This document shows positions 1 through 7,689 of a stretch of DNA of 23,551 nt, one piece after another (the stretch's first letter is position 1; each line of letters starts with the position of its first letter). The position numbers and the translations under genes are program-made. The notes under the pieces are model-generated. The model made no database searches, was not told the DNA's origin, and saw only the letters and a list, made by a program, of their open reading frames with translations. The stretch lies in IMG/VR virus record IMGVR_UViG_3300023087_000105, positions 1 to 23,551 of that record; one strand, 5' to 3'. Source of the stretch: a virus.

Positions 1-238
1 TGTTAAGTCCTTCTGGATGATCTACCTCTCCGAGAACACTATATCCTCCTTGAATTTGATCGTTGAGAGTTTTGACAGCCCTGCCAATTTCTTCTACAGG
101 ATACACACGCTGGTTTGCATTGCGTACACCGCCCTGGATGCAAATACCTTTTAGGTAAAGATCCTTTCCTTCGTTAGCAGACTCAACAACCATTTGTGCT
201 TGGTCGAATGTCAGATGCTCTCTTAGTAGGTTTCCCAT
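1..238 (-). CDS. 21: Prohead core protease gp21, N-terminal part (cut by window edge)
   Basis: This is the T4 gp21-type prohead protease (peptidase family S77), which matures the head by cleaving scaffold and capsid proteins and then itself. The reading frame starts at ATG 238-236 and runs off the left edge after 79 codons. Visible motifs are KGICIQGGVRNANQRVYP (about residues 30-47) and GEVDHPEG (residues 70-77). Both are hallmarks of phage prohead proteases; the His at 74 matches the proposed catalytic His of the family, while the catalytic Ser would lie outside the window. A good ribosome binding site (AAGGA, 249-245) precedes the start. The gene lies 13 bases after the stop of the gp67-like gene, in the T4 order portal, core protein, protease. 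The scaffold (gp22) and major capsid (gp23) genes probably follow to the left. Confidence 0.93.
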   Translation of the reverse strand, partial: MGNLLREHLTFDQAQMVVESANEGKDLYLKGICIQGGVRNANQRVYPVEEIGRAVKTLNDQIQGGYSVLGEVDHPEGLN

Positions 239-251
239 TCAGCTTCCTTAT

Positions 252-1232
252 TTACTTGCCGACTACAGATGATTTGTTATCAGCGTTTTCTGGCTTACCT
301 TTTTTCTCTGCACCGTGTCCTGGCTCGCTTTTGCCAGCTTTAGACGCTTTACCGCCTGGTACATTGATGTTTCCGCCATCTTGGTCTTTTGCGTTTAAAT
401 CACCTAGACCAGCATGGTCGCCGCTTCCTGCTTCTCCGCCTTTAGCGATGTTAGCTGAAGTGCCACCCATGTCATTTGCTCCTGCTACTGGTGACTTTGT
501 GTTGTCGCCATTGTCGCCTGAGCTTTTCTTTTCTGCGCCGTGTCCGCCTGCTACTTTGTCAACGTACTCGCGCATTTGTTCTCTTTCTGATTTTGCAGAC
601 TTAGACTCTTCTACTTCTTTTTCATCAGCTTCGTCAACTTCTTCATCAGATGCTTCGTCTACTTCTTCGTCAGCAGCTTCGTCTACTTCTTCGTCAGTTG
701 CTTCAAATGCAAATGCTTCTTCTGGCTCTTCTTCACCAGCTTCGTCGCCTTCGCCTTCGTCGCCCATCATTTTTTCAAATTCAGCTTTTAGGTCGTCTAG
801 TGCATCTTCAAGGTCAACTACGCGATCTTCAAGGTCTTCATCTTCTTCACCTTCTTCGTCGCCTTCTTCGTCGTCGCCTGCTTCGATGTCACCCATCATG
901 TCGTCTACTGGATCTCCGCCCATTTCAGGCTCACCTTCGACTTCAAATTCGTCTAAATCAAAGTTTTCGTCAACTTCTTCGTCGCTTGACTCATCTACTT
1001 CTTCATCAGATGCTTCATCTACTTCTTCGTCAGTAGCTTCATCTACTTCTTCGTCAGTAGTTTCTTCGACTTCTTTGTCTTCTTCTTCGATTTCTAAATC
1101 TTGTTCAATTAAGTTTGCATAGATGTCTCTTGACTTCTCTACAACAATTTCGTGGAATAGTTCTTCTGCACCAGCTTTGTCTTCATTAACAAGACGCTCG
1201 AGCATTTCTTCGAACTTGTTTTTATCTGCCAT
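252..1232 (-). CDS. Acidic prohead core protein, expanded gp67-like
   Basis: A 326-residue, extremely acidic protein. An N-terminal helical segment of about 48 residues (MADKNKFEEMLERLVNEDKA onward, ending near LIEQDLEIEEED) resembles the start of T4 gp67 in layout: a short amphipathic domain followed by an acidic tail. T4 gp67, a minor prohead core protein, is only about 80 residues, so this one is about four times longer. Two four-unit arrays of an 8-residue repeat (DEEVDE core) occupy residues 58-89 and 178-209. Between them are an acidic stretch and a short predicted coiled coil (about 133-156). The C-terminal third is Gly/Lys/Asp rich and carries GHGAEKK twice (230-236, 305-311). Its place between portal and protease supports a core role. 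It is probably cleaved and expelled or retained as internal peptides (inference). A gp68-like role is the alternative. Confidence 0.7.
   Translation of the reverse strand: MADKNKFEEMLERLVNEDKAGAEELFHEIVVEKSRDIYANLIEQDLEIEEEDKEVEETTDEEVDEATDEEVDEASDEEVDESSDEEVDENFDLDEFEVEGEPEMGGDPVDDMMGDIEAGDDEEGDEEGEEDEDLEDRVVDLEDALDDLKAEFEKMMGDEGEGDEAGEEEPEEAFAFEATDEEVDEAADEEVDEASDEEVDEADEKEVEESKSAKSEREQMREYVDKVAGGHGAEKKSSGDNGDNTKSPVAGANDMGGTSANIAKGGEAGSGDHAGLGDLNAKDQDGGNINVPGGKASKAGKSEPGHGAEKKGKPENADNKSSVVGK
606..701 (-). repeat. 24-bp tandem repeat array B (4 units) inside the core protein gene
   Basis: Four in-frame 24-bp units encode residues 178-209 as ATDEEVDE, AADEEVDE, ASDEEVDE and a diverged ADEKEVEE. 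The array is exactly 96 bp, the same as array A, and lies 360 bp from it in register. It shares stretches such as GCATCTGATGAAGAAGT (minus strand) with array A. Confidence 0.9.
966..1061 (-). repeat. 24-bp tandem repeat array A (4 units) inside the core protein gene
   Basis: Four in-frame 24-bp units encode residues 58-89 as TTDEEVDE, ATDEEVDE, ASDEEVDE and SSDEEVDE. Total length is 96 bp. The same unit is repeated in array B at 606-701. Confidence 0.9.
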
Positions 1233-1278
1233 TTTTGTTCTCCTATAAAAGTTATACCTATGGTAAGGCTGTCACTAT

Positions 1279-1285
1279 TATTTAA
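1279..1285 (-). promoter_or_regulatory. Candidate late promoter box (TTAAATA)
   Basis: On the minus strand TTAAATA lies about 46 bases before the ATG of the gp67-like gene, in a 109-base gap between two genes of the same strand. It differs slightly from the T4 late box TATAAATA. The gene itself has a strong ribosome site (TAGGAG, about 11 bases before ATG). The call rests on position and resemblance only. Confidence 0.35.
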
Positions 1286-1312
1286 CAAAATGGGGGAAAT
1301 ATGCGTAGATAT

Positions 1313-1334
1313 AGGCTCAAAAGAGGCCTTTTTT
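1313..1334 (+). terminator. Terminator-like hairpin with T-run, plus-strand orientation
   Basis: Read on the plus strand, AGGCTC AAAA GAGGCCT forms a six-pair stem with one bulged G and an AAAA loop, followed directly by six T. This is the layout of an intrinsic terminator. All flanking genes are on the minus strand, so it would stop antisense transcription entering the gene at 1342-2055. Confidence 0.4.
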
Positions 1335-1341
1335 GCATATG

Positions 1342-2055
1342 TTAGGAAAAATTGAAGATTTTTTTAAAATCTCCAAGCTCTATTGTACTAAAGTTATCAA
1401 AATTATTTAGTTCTATAGGCTGATAATTATCTGGTGCTATAACTCTATGAAAGTTTGTTTTTTTGTTATCTCTTATAACTTGTTTGGTTTGTCGTAGCCA
1501 ATTACCGTAAAATGTTGCGGCTTCATTGCTTTTTTTATAGTTTTTTGTATCGGCGTATAGGTTATTAAATTTAGATCCGTTATCTAATCCTTGGAAGTCA
1601 AACCCTAATATGTAAATATCTTCGTATTCGTGTTCAGCTGCTAGCCATAATGCTGTTGGACCACTACTCCAGCCTTTACTTGGTTGAAAATAATTAATGT
1701 TTTTAATTTCTGAATATGCTTTATTATGATTTGTCCATACTTGATTTGTATTTTGATACCCACTACGTGATATTTCTAGTATCATTTTAACGTCTACAGC
1801 AATTAAATAGTCAGGAGAAAAGGTCCTGTACAAAGCATTACAACCATAAACTCGGCCATGCTTTTGTAAATCCTCTGGTAATATCGACTTTCTGCTAACA
1901 CCGTTGCCTAAGACAAAGGCAATGCTAGTTTTCGCTGAATGCTTTGTTTCAGCAATACGTTGTTTTTGTTTTTGGAGTTCTTTTTCTAGTCTGCGGCGGT
2001 TTTTAATAATCCGCCATTCCTCTTTTGTATAAAGAGTCTTATCTATTTTTGCCAT
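1342..2055 (-). CDS. Conserved phage protein with Rossmann-like GNG motif, function unknown
   Basis: A 237-residue protein. Residues 1-43 are a basic, helical segment (KNRRRLEKELQKQKQR). From about residue 46 it has an alpha/beta pattern: FVLGNGVSR (about 47-55) followed by VYGCNALYR, then DYLIAVD, WSSGPTALWLAAEHEYEDIYILGFDFQ in two adjacent strands, and a Trp/Arg-rich helix. The GNGxSR loop after a first beta strand and the later ILGFDF strand recall the Rossmann-type fold of DUF115/MptE-like and sialyltransferase-like proteins. No catalytic assignment can be made from this. Its ATG overlaps the stop of the upstream 83-residue gene by one base (TAATG), which suggests translational coupling. 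It sits inside the capsid operon between portal and core protein genes, where T4 has no such gene. It may be a head or virion-associated enzyme or an unrelated insertion. Confidence 0.75.
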   Translation of the reverse strand: MAKIDKTLYTKEEWRIIKNRRRLEKELQKQKQRIAETKHSAKTSIAFVLGNGVSRKSILPEDLQKHGRVYGCNALYRTFSPDYLIAVDVKMILEISRSGYQNTNQVWTNHNKAYSEIKNINYFQPSKGWSSGPTALWLAAEHEYEDIYILGFDFQGLDNGSKFNNLYADTKNYKKSNEAATFYGNWLRQTKQVIRDNKKTNFHRVIAPDNYQPIELNNFDNFSTIELGDFKKIFNFS

Positions 2056-2306
2056 TAAACAGCACCGCCGGCCTCCGCTTGTGCTGCTATTCCGTACATC
2101 TGTCTAATAAAGTCTAATTCGTTGTCTACTTCTTCTTGATGTAACTCAGACGCTTTACGAATTCTATTAATTTGACCGAGCGTTAATCTAGTTTGCCTTG
2201 TATCAGTTGCTTTTACAGGTGAATCGTCGTGTTGCGGCTCGTAGCTCTTGTCTTCTACGGGCTCAATAGTTTCTCTATCAAAATAAAATAATTCTCTAAG
2301 TATCAT
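2055..2306 (-). CDS. Small conserved protein downstream of portal gene
   Basis: An 83-residue protein with a charged N-terminal half and a helical, basic C-terminal half (TRLTLGQINRIRKASELHQE and on to FIRQMYGIAAQ). I recognise the TRLTLxQINRIRKA pattern only as typical of small proteins next to the portal gene in marine T4-like phages; no function is known to me. The ATG is 8 bases after the portal stop. There is no clear Shine-Dalgarno sequence, but a perfect late-promoter box overlaps the portal stop just upstream. The next gene's ATG overlaps this gene's stop. A role in head assembly is inferred from position only. Confidence 0.75.
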   Translation of the reverse strand: MILRELFYFDRETIEPVEDKSYEPQHDDSPVKATDTRQTRLTLGQINRIRKASELHQEEVDNELDFIRQMYGIAAQAEAGGAV

Positions 2307-2310
2307 ATTG

Positions 2311-2318
2311 TATTTATA
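2311..2318 (-). promoter_or_regulatory. Exact late promoter box TATAAATA over the portal stop codon
   Basis: The last codons of the portal gene read GTA TAA followed by ATA, creating TATAAATA, the T4 late consensus. Transcription would begin about 6 bases downstream, almost at the ATG (2306) of the next gene, giving a leaderless or nearly leaderless message. It may be chance, because the sequence also serves as coding and stop. Confidence 0.35.
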
Positions 2319-4062
2319 CCGTTTGGTCTGTAGTTGCCGGACTAGCGCCTAGCTCTTGGCCTGTTGTAGTTTCTGGAGGAGTTCCTTCTCCACCGTCTTC
2401 TGATGGGACAGATGCGTCTACATCTTCCATTCCGCCCATATCTGCATCTATTCCTGCTCCTGAAATACCACCACTACGCATTTCTCCTGCGGCATCTGTT
2501 GCTGGAGTTTCAAGATTTTCGTCATTTTCTTCACGCCATAAACGTTCATTCTCTGCAATTTCTTCTTCTGTCATGCCTAAGAACCTTTTTAGTGCAAATC
2601 TATTAGAAATATATGGTATTGCACTCATTTGTGTGTATGTAGGTACTCTAGCATTGTCAACTTCGCTTTGTCTGTATGCTGCAAAGTTCTGTGGAGGTTG
2701 AAATTTAAGATCAAACATTGAAGTATCAACATTTACACCTTTTTCTAACAAGTATTTTTTAAATTCTTGATCAAATTCTTCGATTAGCATGTTTTGCAGG
2801 CGTTCGCAATATGTATTGAATCTTAATTCTTGTATATACGCTGTTCCTACTCTTCCATCGTTGTACTGACTACTTGCATCTTCAGCACCTGTGGGCAAAT
2901 ATGAGGACGGAATACGTAAACCACGCACGAGCTTATTAGTAAAGTAACGTAAATCGTCAATTTCACCTAAATTAGTACCACCAGGCAACGTTTCTACTTT
3001 AGATCCTCTACCTTCTGCTGTTTGCGGAAAGAAATAATCTTCATTTATGCTTAACGGGTTGTAACTACTGTCTATAACATTCGTACCCCCGCCTGTTTGG
3101 CTTGGAATACGTCTCTGGTGGATCTCGGTTTTAACTCTTTCTACGAATTGCATTGCTAAGTGACTAGGCATGTTACCTACATCAACATAAAATACACGCC
3201 TTTCTGGAGCACGTTGTACTCTGTATATAATAATTGCATCTTCAAGTAGTTCTTTTTGCTTATAAACTTTAAAAATAGTTTCTAGCAAAGAATTACCAAA
3301 TGGATAATTGTTGTCTAAACCTTCACTCATACTTAAATGAACTACATGTTTAGCATCAACAGCAATTTCTGCTTCTTCTCTGCTCCATCTAGTACCTGCT
3401 TGACTTGCAGATTGGCTTCCTATGTAACCTTTACCAGCACTTGCACTTTGATGACTACCCATTCCGCCATTGTTTACTTGGCCATTTGTTTGATGTGGTG
3501 TTGTTGCTACAAGATCTTTAAAATTTAGATTAAAGTCTTTTATAACATATTGCTCTGGTGTTTTACCTTCTGACTCATTAACAATAATTTTTGTTAAGTT
3601 GGCCGCATCAACATGGAAAAGTTTGGCAGTTTCTGGATCTCTAACAAAAATTTGATCGCCGTATTTGAAAGCGTTACGTATTAATCTAAACATACGTGTT
3701 TCAAACTTGTTTAGTTTACACCATTGTTGTAAATATTTTTGTAAAATTGTTATTTCTGTATTTGTTGCTTTATTTTTAAACTCAAAAGAGAAATTTGTAT
3801 TGTTTTGATCGTTCTTTTGAGTACAAAACTCAGCGAGAATGTCTAGTGCAGCATTGACTTCCGAATCACTGTCCATTGTGTTGTATTGACCATAACGTTC
3901 AACACGATTAGGACTACCAACATATACATCAGGTAAGTGTGAGTTATAGTTTCTAGCCGCCGGACCTGGCTGTAATCCGCTATTTAAACCAGCAAAAGGA
4001 CTGTAACTTCCGTCTGCATTGTTTCCTGTTGGTACAGGTGTAAAATATTTCTTCCAGCTCAT
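2314..4062 (-). CDS. 20: Portal vertex protein gp20
   Basis: A 582-residue homologue of the T4 gp20 portal, the dodecameric ring at one head vertex through which DNA is packaged and to which the tail joins. Family-typical segments include RYGQYNTMDSDSEVNAALDI (about residues 56-75), AFKYGDQIFVR, HLSMSEGLDNNYPFGNSLLE and EDAIIIYRVQRAPERRVFYV, followed by LPGGTNLGEIDDLRYF and LRIPSSYLP. These are the conserved core of phage T4-type portals. The C-terminal 70 residues are acidic and Gly/Thr rich, and probably form a disordered crown or tail. The length is near that of T4 gp20 (524 residues) plus this tail. The ATG start follows the tape-measure candidate stop by 9 bases, in one operon with it. 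Confidence 0.96.
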   Translation of the reverse strand: MSWKKYFTPVPTGNNADGSYSPFAGLNSGLQPGPAARNYNSHLPDVYVGSPNRVERYGQYNTMDSDSEVNAALDILAEFCTQKNDQNNTNFSFEFKNKATNTEITILQKYLQQWCKLNKFETRMFRLIRNAFKYGDQIFVRDPETAKLFHVDAANLTKIIVNESEGKTPEQYVIKDFNLNFKDLVATTPHQTNGQVNNGGMGSHQSASAGKGYIGSQSASQAGTRWSREEAEIAVDAKHVVHLSMSEGLDNNYPFGNSLLETIFKVYKQKELLEDAIIIYRVQRAPERRVFYVDVGNMPSHLAMQFVERVKTEIHQRRIPSQTGGGTNVIDSSYNPLSINEDYFFPQTAEGRGSKVETLPGGTNLGEIDDLRYFTNKLVRGLRIPSSYLPTGAEDASSQYNDGRVGTAYIQELRFNTYCERLQNMLIEEFDQEFKKYLLEKGVNVDTSMFDLKFQPPQNFAAYRQSEVDNARVPTYTQMSAIPYISNRFALKRFLGMTEEEIAENERLWREENDENLETPATDAAGEMRSGGISGAGIDADMGGMEDVDASVPSEDGGEGTPPETTTGQELGASPATTDQTV

Positions 4063-4071
4063 TGTTATCCT

Positions 4072-6756
4072 TTAGTCAACCATCTCTCTTGTTAGATTTC
4101 TATGCTGTCTGTTTATGTCTCTTATTTCAGATAGTAATGTATTCATTGTTTCTAGTCTAGTATTTAACTGATTTGCTACTTCTTCGCCCATTCCTGAACC
4201 CATGTTCTTAATTACATCAGCCGCTGCTACTCCAGATCCTCCACCAAACAAGCCGCCGCTGTTAGTTTCTGCTAATGCGTCATTCATGTCTTCAAGAGCT
4301 CTTGCTAGTTCTTGCATATTTCTATTATACTGTGAAAGTGCTGTTGTGTCAAGTCCATTTTCAAAAACTTCTATATTATCTTTGAAGTTTTCTAAAGCAT
4401 TGATTCTCTCAAATGCTCCTGCAACTCTCTCCATGCCTGCACCGATGCCACTTAGTTTCTCTAAATTCGCAACAGCGTCCTCTGAAATTCCTAATTGTTC
4501 AGCAACTTGGGCCTGTTCCGGAGTAGCACCATCTGCTGTCAATGACTCGTTTATTGCACCGCCAGCTGCTGAACCGCCCCACCAACCTAGTGCGCCGCCT
4601 AATAAACCACCAATTGCTGTACCTACTATTGGAACTACTGAACCTGCTAACGCACCTGCCGCTGCACCTGCCGCTGCACCTGCCATGCCGCCGCCTGTTT
4701 CTGCTACACTTTGTTGTTTTTCTTCTCTTGTAAGTGTATCGTCGGTTAGAGTACTACCAATTTCGTATGCACCTAATAATAAACCTAACGGACCAAGCCT
4801 TCTAAGTATACCTTTAGCGGCACCCATTCTTCCTGTTGTTCCTGCCGCACTGGTACCAGTACCAGTAGTAGGGGTGCGGCCTGGCATTAGTCTTCCAGCA
4901 AGACTAGTTGCACCTGCAGCCAATGCACTTACTACCGCTCTTGCGCCAAAAAGTCCGGTTATAGCGGCTACTAACCCTGCTATTACTAGCGGATCTGAAA
5001 ACAGTGCTGTGAATCCATCTTTAATTGCTGTGAATACACCGTTCATTAGCGTAGTTCCTAGTGCTTCAAGATGTGGACTTAGTGCAGCACTTATATCTGC
5101 AAATGCATCCGCTATTGCTTGCTTTGGATCTTCAGCAAATGCCTCAAGAAAGTCTTTAACAGCGCCTGCGGCACCGCCTGATCCGTCTGTTCCTACTAAA
5201 AATTCTTTAAATGTTGTTAAAGCCGTTTGGAATTTTGATCCTTCACCTTCTTCTCCTACAAAACCTTGGAACCAAGAAGTAAATTCGTTTAATACTGGAG
5301 TAAGAACACTTACTAACGGATTAATAAAGTTTTCCATGAGAGCTTTTTTAGCTTCGCCGACCGCTGTTAAGAATTCACCCATTGCATTTAGTTCACCGTC
5401 ATCAGGTGGGGTAACTCTTCCAGCTTCGTAATCTTCCATGAATGCATCTCTTGCAAAGATAAGTCCTTCACCTGTGTCTCGAAAATACCTTGATAGTAGT
5501 TCTTGGTTACCAGAAAACAAGTTTGCTATTTCACTAGGTACACCTTCAGCACCTGCGGCCGCAGCTTGTAATAGATTTTCTAAGTTTCCTGCACTTCTTA
5601 CTTGTGATTCTAAATAGTCGGCTATTCTGTCGCCTTGCGTTGACCTAAACTGTTCTAAAGTTACACTTTCGTCTAGTGCTTGTCCTAATTGATTTCTTAA
5701 TATTGCCGCAGACTCAGATTGTGTTGCATTATATAATTGTAAATCTCTTGTTATTGGCGGCATTCCTAAAAATTCAGCTTTTAGAGCATCAACAGCAACT
5801 TGGCCTCCTTGTGCCATAGCATCTGTCATAAGAGCATTCATTTTATCACGCTCATCTTTGTCCATTCTTGCAAGTTCCATTTGGAAAGCCAGGTCCATTT
5901 GGGCTTGTGCAATTTTATCTTGCTGTGTTTTAATATCTTCGCCTGTTAACTTTGAAAGTGTTAACATGTTTTTGGTTAAACTGGCCGCTGCTTCTGCTTG
6001 AGCGGCTCTATCTTGAACTTCTGCTCTCGATCCTGCCCTGTTTAAATAAGCAGATAAACTCATTTGTTCGTTTATCTGTTCCATTGACAAGCCCATTGCT
6101 TGTAGTTGAACTAGTGTTTCACCACCTAAATTGTCAGTCATTTGTGCAACTTGTCTTGCACCTTGTGTAACATTACCACCAAATGCGGCTAACATTTTGC
6201 TGTTGTTGGCTACCATTGAAGAAAATTCTTCTAGTGGTAAACGTGCATCAGCTGCGGTCTGCCTTAGATCTGCTAAACTGTATCCAAAGTCTGCACCACT
6301 TGCAGCCATCATTTTAAAATTAGAATAACTGTTATCAATTATTCCGGTAAACATAGTCAATGCACTTCCAACTATAGGAACATGCTGTGCAAAACTACTA
6401 AGTGTATCTCCTCCGTGTAAAAGCTCTTCTGCAAAACCTTTAAGTGATCCAACAGCTGCACCAATACCATTCATAGCGAGGCGCATTAACCCGCCTCCCA
6501 TTAGATTTAGATATTTGGTATTTTCTTGTACAGCGTCGGTATTATCTTTTACAGCATCTCTATGTTTTGTAGATACTTTAATACCTTCTTTTTGTGCGTC
6601 ATTGTAGGCTTTTTGTGTTTTAGCCGCTTGGCCTTGGCCGTCGCCGCCATTTGCTTTGGCCATTTTTTCCATGGCCGTGACTAGTCGAGCTAGTGTTACT
6701 TCACTTGCAACACCGCTTTCGCCACCTACATTTTCAATTTTAATTTCGTCAGCCAC
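4072..6756 (-). CDS. Large virion protein, probable tail tape measure protein
   Basis: An 894-residue protein. A helical, charged N-terminus (1-80) is followed by a glycine-rich hydrophobic stretch (about 86-145), a long helical middle (about 150-560) rich in Gln, Ala and Met, and a C-terminal region (about 590-760) with three strongly hydrophobic glycine/alanine-rich segments, including GLLGGALGWWGGSAAGG. It ends in a helix. This layout, long helices with membrane-active segments, is typical of phage tape measure proteins, which set tail length and enter the host membrane. T4 gp29 is 590 residues. The start is GTG at 6756-6754; an in-frame TAA lies immediately before it, and the ribosome site is weak. 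It is divergent from gp26/51, recalling the usual pairing of tail chaperone and tape measure genes. Another internal virion protein is the main alternative. Confidence 0.7.
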   Translation of the reverse strand: MADEIKIENVGGESGVASEVTLARLVTAMEKMAKANGGDGQGQAAKTQKAYNDAQKEGIKVSTKHRDAVKDNTDAVQENTKYLNLMGGGLMRLAMNGIGAAVGSLKGFAEELLHGGDTLSSFAQHVPIVGSALTMFTGIIDNSYSNFKMMAASGADFGYSLADLRQTAADARLPLEEFSSMVANNSKMLAAFGGNVTQGARQVAQMTDNLGGETLVQLQAMGLSMEQINEQMSLSAYLNRAGSRAEVQDRAAQAEAAASLTKNMLTLSKLTGEDIKTQQDKIAQAQMDLAFQMELARMDKDERDKMNALMTDAMAQGGQVAVDALKAEFLGMPPITRDLQLYNATQSESAAILRNQLGQALDESVTLEQFRSTQGDRIADYLESQVRSAGNLENLLQAAAAGAEGVPSEIANLFSGNQELLSRYFRDTGEGLIFARDAFMEDYEAGRVTPPDDGELNAMGEFLTAVGEAKKALMENFINPLVSVLTPVLNEFTSWFQGFVGEEGEGSKFQTALTTFKEFLVGTDGSGGAAGAVKDFLEAFAEDPKQAIADAFADISAALSPHLEALGTTLMNGVFTAIKDGFTALFSDPLVIAGLVAAITGLFGARAVVSALAAGATSLAGRLMPGRTPTTGTGTSAAGTTGRMGAAKGILRRLGPLGLLLGAYEIGSTLTDDTLTREEKQQSVAETGGGMAGAAAGAAAGALAGSVVPIVGTAIGGLLGGALGWWGGSAAGGAINESLTADGATPEQAQVAEQLGISEDAVANLEKLSGIGAGMERVAGAFERINALENFKDNIEVFENGLDTTALSQYNRNMQELARALEDMNDALAETNSGGLFGGGSGVAAADVIKNMGSGMGEEVANQLNTRLETMNTLLSEIRDINRQHRNLTREMVD

Positions 6757-6783
6757 TTATTTTTAGATCCAGTTAAGTACGTA

Positions 6784-6791
6784 TATAAATA
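6784..6791 (+). promoter_or_regulatory. Exact T4-type late promoter TATAAATA for gp26
   Basis: A perfect TATAAATA on the plus strand, 43 bases before the gp26 ATG in the 78-base divergent gap, with no other promoter-like sequence of similar quality. gp26 has a strong ribosome site (AGGAGA, 826-831). Confidence 0.6.
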
Positions 6792-6815
6792 AATATGGTA
6801 TATACATTTACATAG

Positions 6816-6822
6816 TATTTAG
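6816..6822 (-). promoter_or_regulatory. Candidate late box CTAAATA for the minus-strand head/tail operon
   Basis: CTAAATA on the minus strand lies 59 bases before the GTG of the tape-measure candidate. The same CTAAATA variant is found before the tube-cap gene at 15409. It is interleaved with the opposing gp26 control region. Confidence 0.35.
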
Positions 6823-6834
6823 CCAGGAGAAAAT

Positions 6835-7689
6835 ATGGAAAACAAAAAAACAAATCCGTTACAGAAATATTTTAGGCAACCTAAGATTTATCTAACGTTA
6901 CCTAGTGGCGGCCAATTTTACCCTGCGGGAAGTCTTGAAGTATCTGAAAGCGGCGAGTATCCAGTATTTCCAATGACGGCTAGGGATGAAATTATGATTA
7001 AAACTCCAGATGCATTGCTTAACGGTGAAGCAACTGTTGAAGTTATTAAAAGTTGTATACCTGCGATAAAAAATCCGTGGGATATGCCAGCGATGGATCT
7101 TGATGCTTGCCTTATTGCAATACGAATTGCAACATATGGCGAAAAAATGGAAGTGTCAATTAAAGTTCCAGTTATTGGTGAAGAAAAAGATTTTGATTTA
7201 GATCTTAGAGTGATGCTAGATCAATTTTCAAATGTAAACTACAATAGAGAAGTTGAAGTAAATGGCATGAAAGTGTTACTACGTCCTTTATCATATGCAG
7301 AGTTTACAGAAACAAGTCGTAAAACTTTTGAAGAACAAAGAATATTTAAAGTTCTAAATGACAGTAATATTAGCGAAGGTGATAAACTTTCTACTTTTAA
7401 TGAAAGTTTTAAAAAGTTAACAGACCTAACTATGCTTACACTTGAAAAGTCTATTGCAGAAATTCAAGTTGAAGACGAAACAGTTTCAGATAAAGAGTTT
7501 ATTCGTGAATTTATACAAAATTCTGATAAGACGTTGTTTGAAAAAGTTAGTGATCACGTTGAACAAGAAAGATCTAAGTTCCAAGTTAAGCCTTTAATAG
7601 TAGATGCTACTCCTGAAGAACTAGAGAAAGGTGTTCCGGCAACGTATGAAGTTCCTGTAACCTTTGATCAATCAAGTTTTTTCGTATAA
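6835..7689 (+). CDS. 26: Baseplate hub / tail assembly protein gp26
   Basis: A 284-residue protein of the T4 gp26 baseplate family (Pfam T4_baseplate type). Its signature near the start is IYLTLPSGGQFYP (about residues 18-30), followed by PMTARDEIMIKTPDALLNGE, CIPAIKNPWDM and DLDACLIAIRIATYGE, the conserved block of this family. In T4, gp26 is needed for assembly of the baseplate hub. A strong ribosome site precedes the ATG, and a perfect late box lies 43 bases upstream. The end of the gene is notable. The last codons are AGT TTT TTC GTA TAA, containing the slippery heptamer T_TTT_TTC; the -1 frame continues for 76 codons into a gp51-like sequence. The 284-residue form would be the main product and a 359-residue fusion the minor one, as in lambda G/GT (inference). 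Confidence 0.88.
   Translation: MENKKTNPLQKYFRQPKIYLTLPSGGQFYPAGSLEVSESGEYPVFPMTARDEIMIKTPDALLNGEATVEVIKSCIPAIKNPWDMPAMDLDACLIAIRIATYGEKMEVSIKVPVIGEEKDFDLDLRVMLDQFSNVNYNREVEVNGMKVLLRPLSYAEFTETSRKTFEEQRIFKVLNDSNISEGDKLSTFNESFKKLTDLTMLTLEKSIAEIQVEDETVSDKEFIREFIQNSDKTLFEKVSDHVEQERSKFQVKPLIVDATPEELEKGVPATYEVPVTFDQSSFFV
7677..7683 (+). promoter_or_regulatory. Candidate programmed -1 ribosomal frameshift site (U_UUU_UUC)
   Basis: In the gp26 frame the bases read T TTT TTC, a canonical X_XXY_YYZ slippery heptamer, one sense codon before the TAA at 7687-7689. Slippage by -1 enters the open frame that encodes the gp51-like segment. Four bases... specifically bases 7687-7703, can fold as a small hairpin (TAAGG stem with CCTTA, 7-base loop), a possible but modest stimulator; AAGGA at 7688-7692 could only pair with ribosomes as a downstream signal. 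Confidence 0.7.

Noticed and set aside
606-1061. CRISPR-like repeats
   Set aside because: The repeats are contiguous 24-bp coding units without spacers, inside an open reading frame.
196-1122. 308-codon Ser/Pro-rich open frame on the plus strand
   Set aside because: It is the mirror of the acidic repeat gene on the minus strand; poly-Ser composition comes from antisense GAA/GAT codons, and there is no fitting ribosome site or late promoter.
4202-5431. 409-codon open frame on the plus strand
   Set aside because: It is antisense to the tape-measure candidate, has no family resemblance, and shows an Ala/Pro/Ser pattern that mirrors the coding strand.
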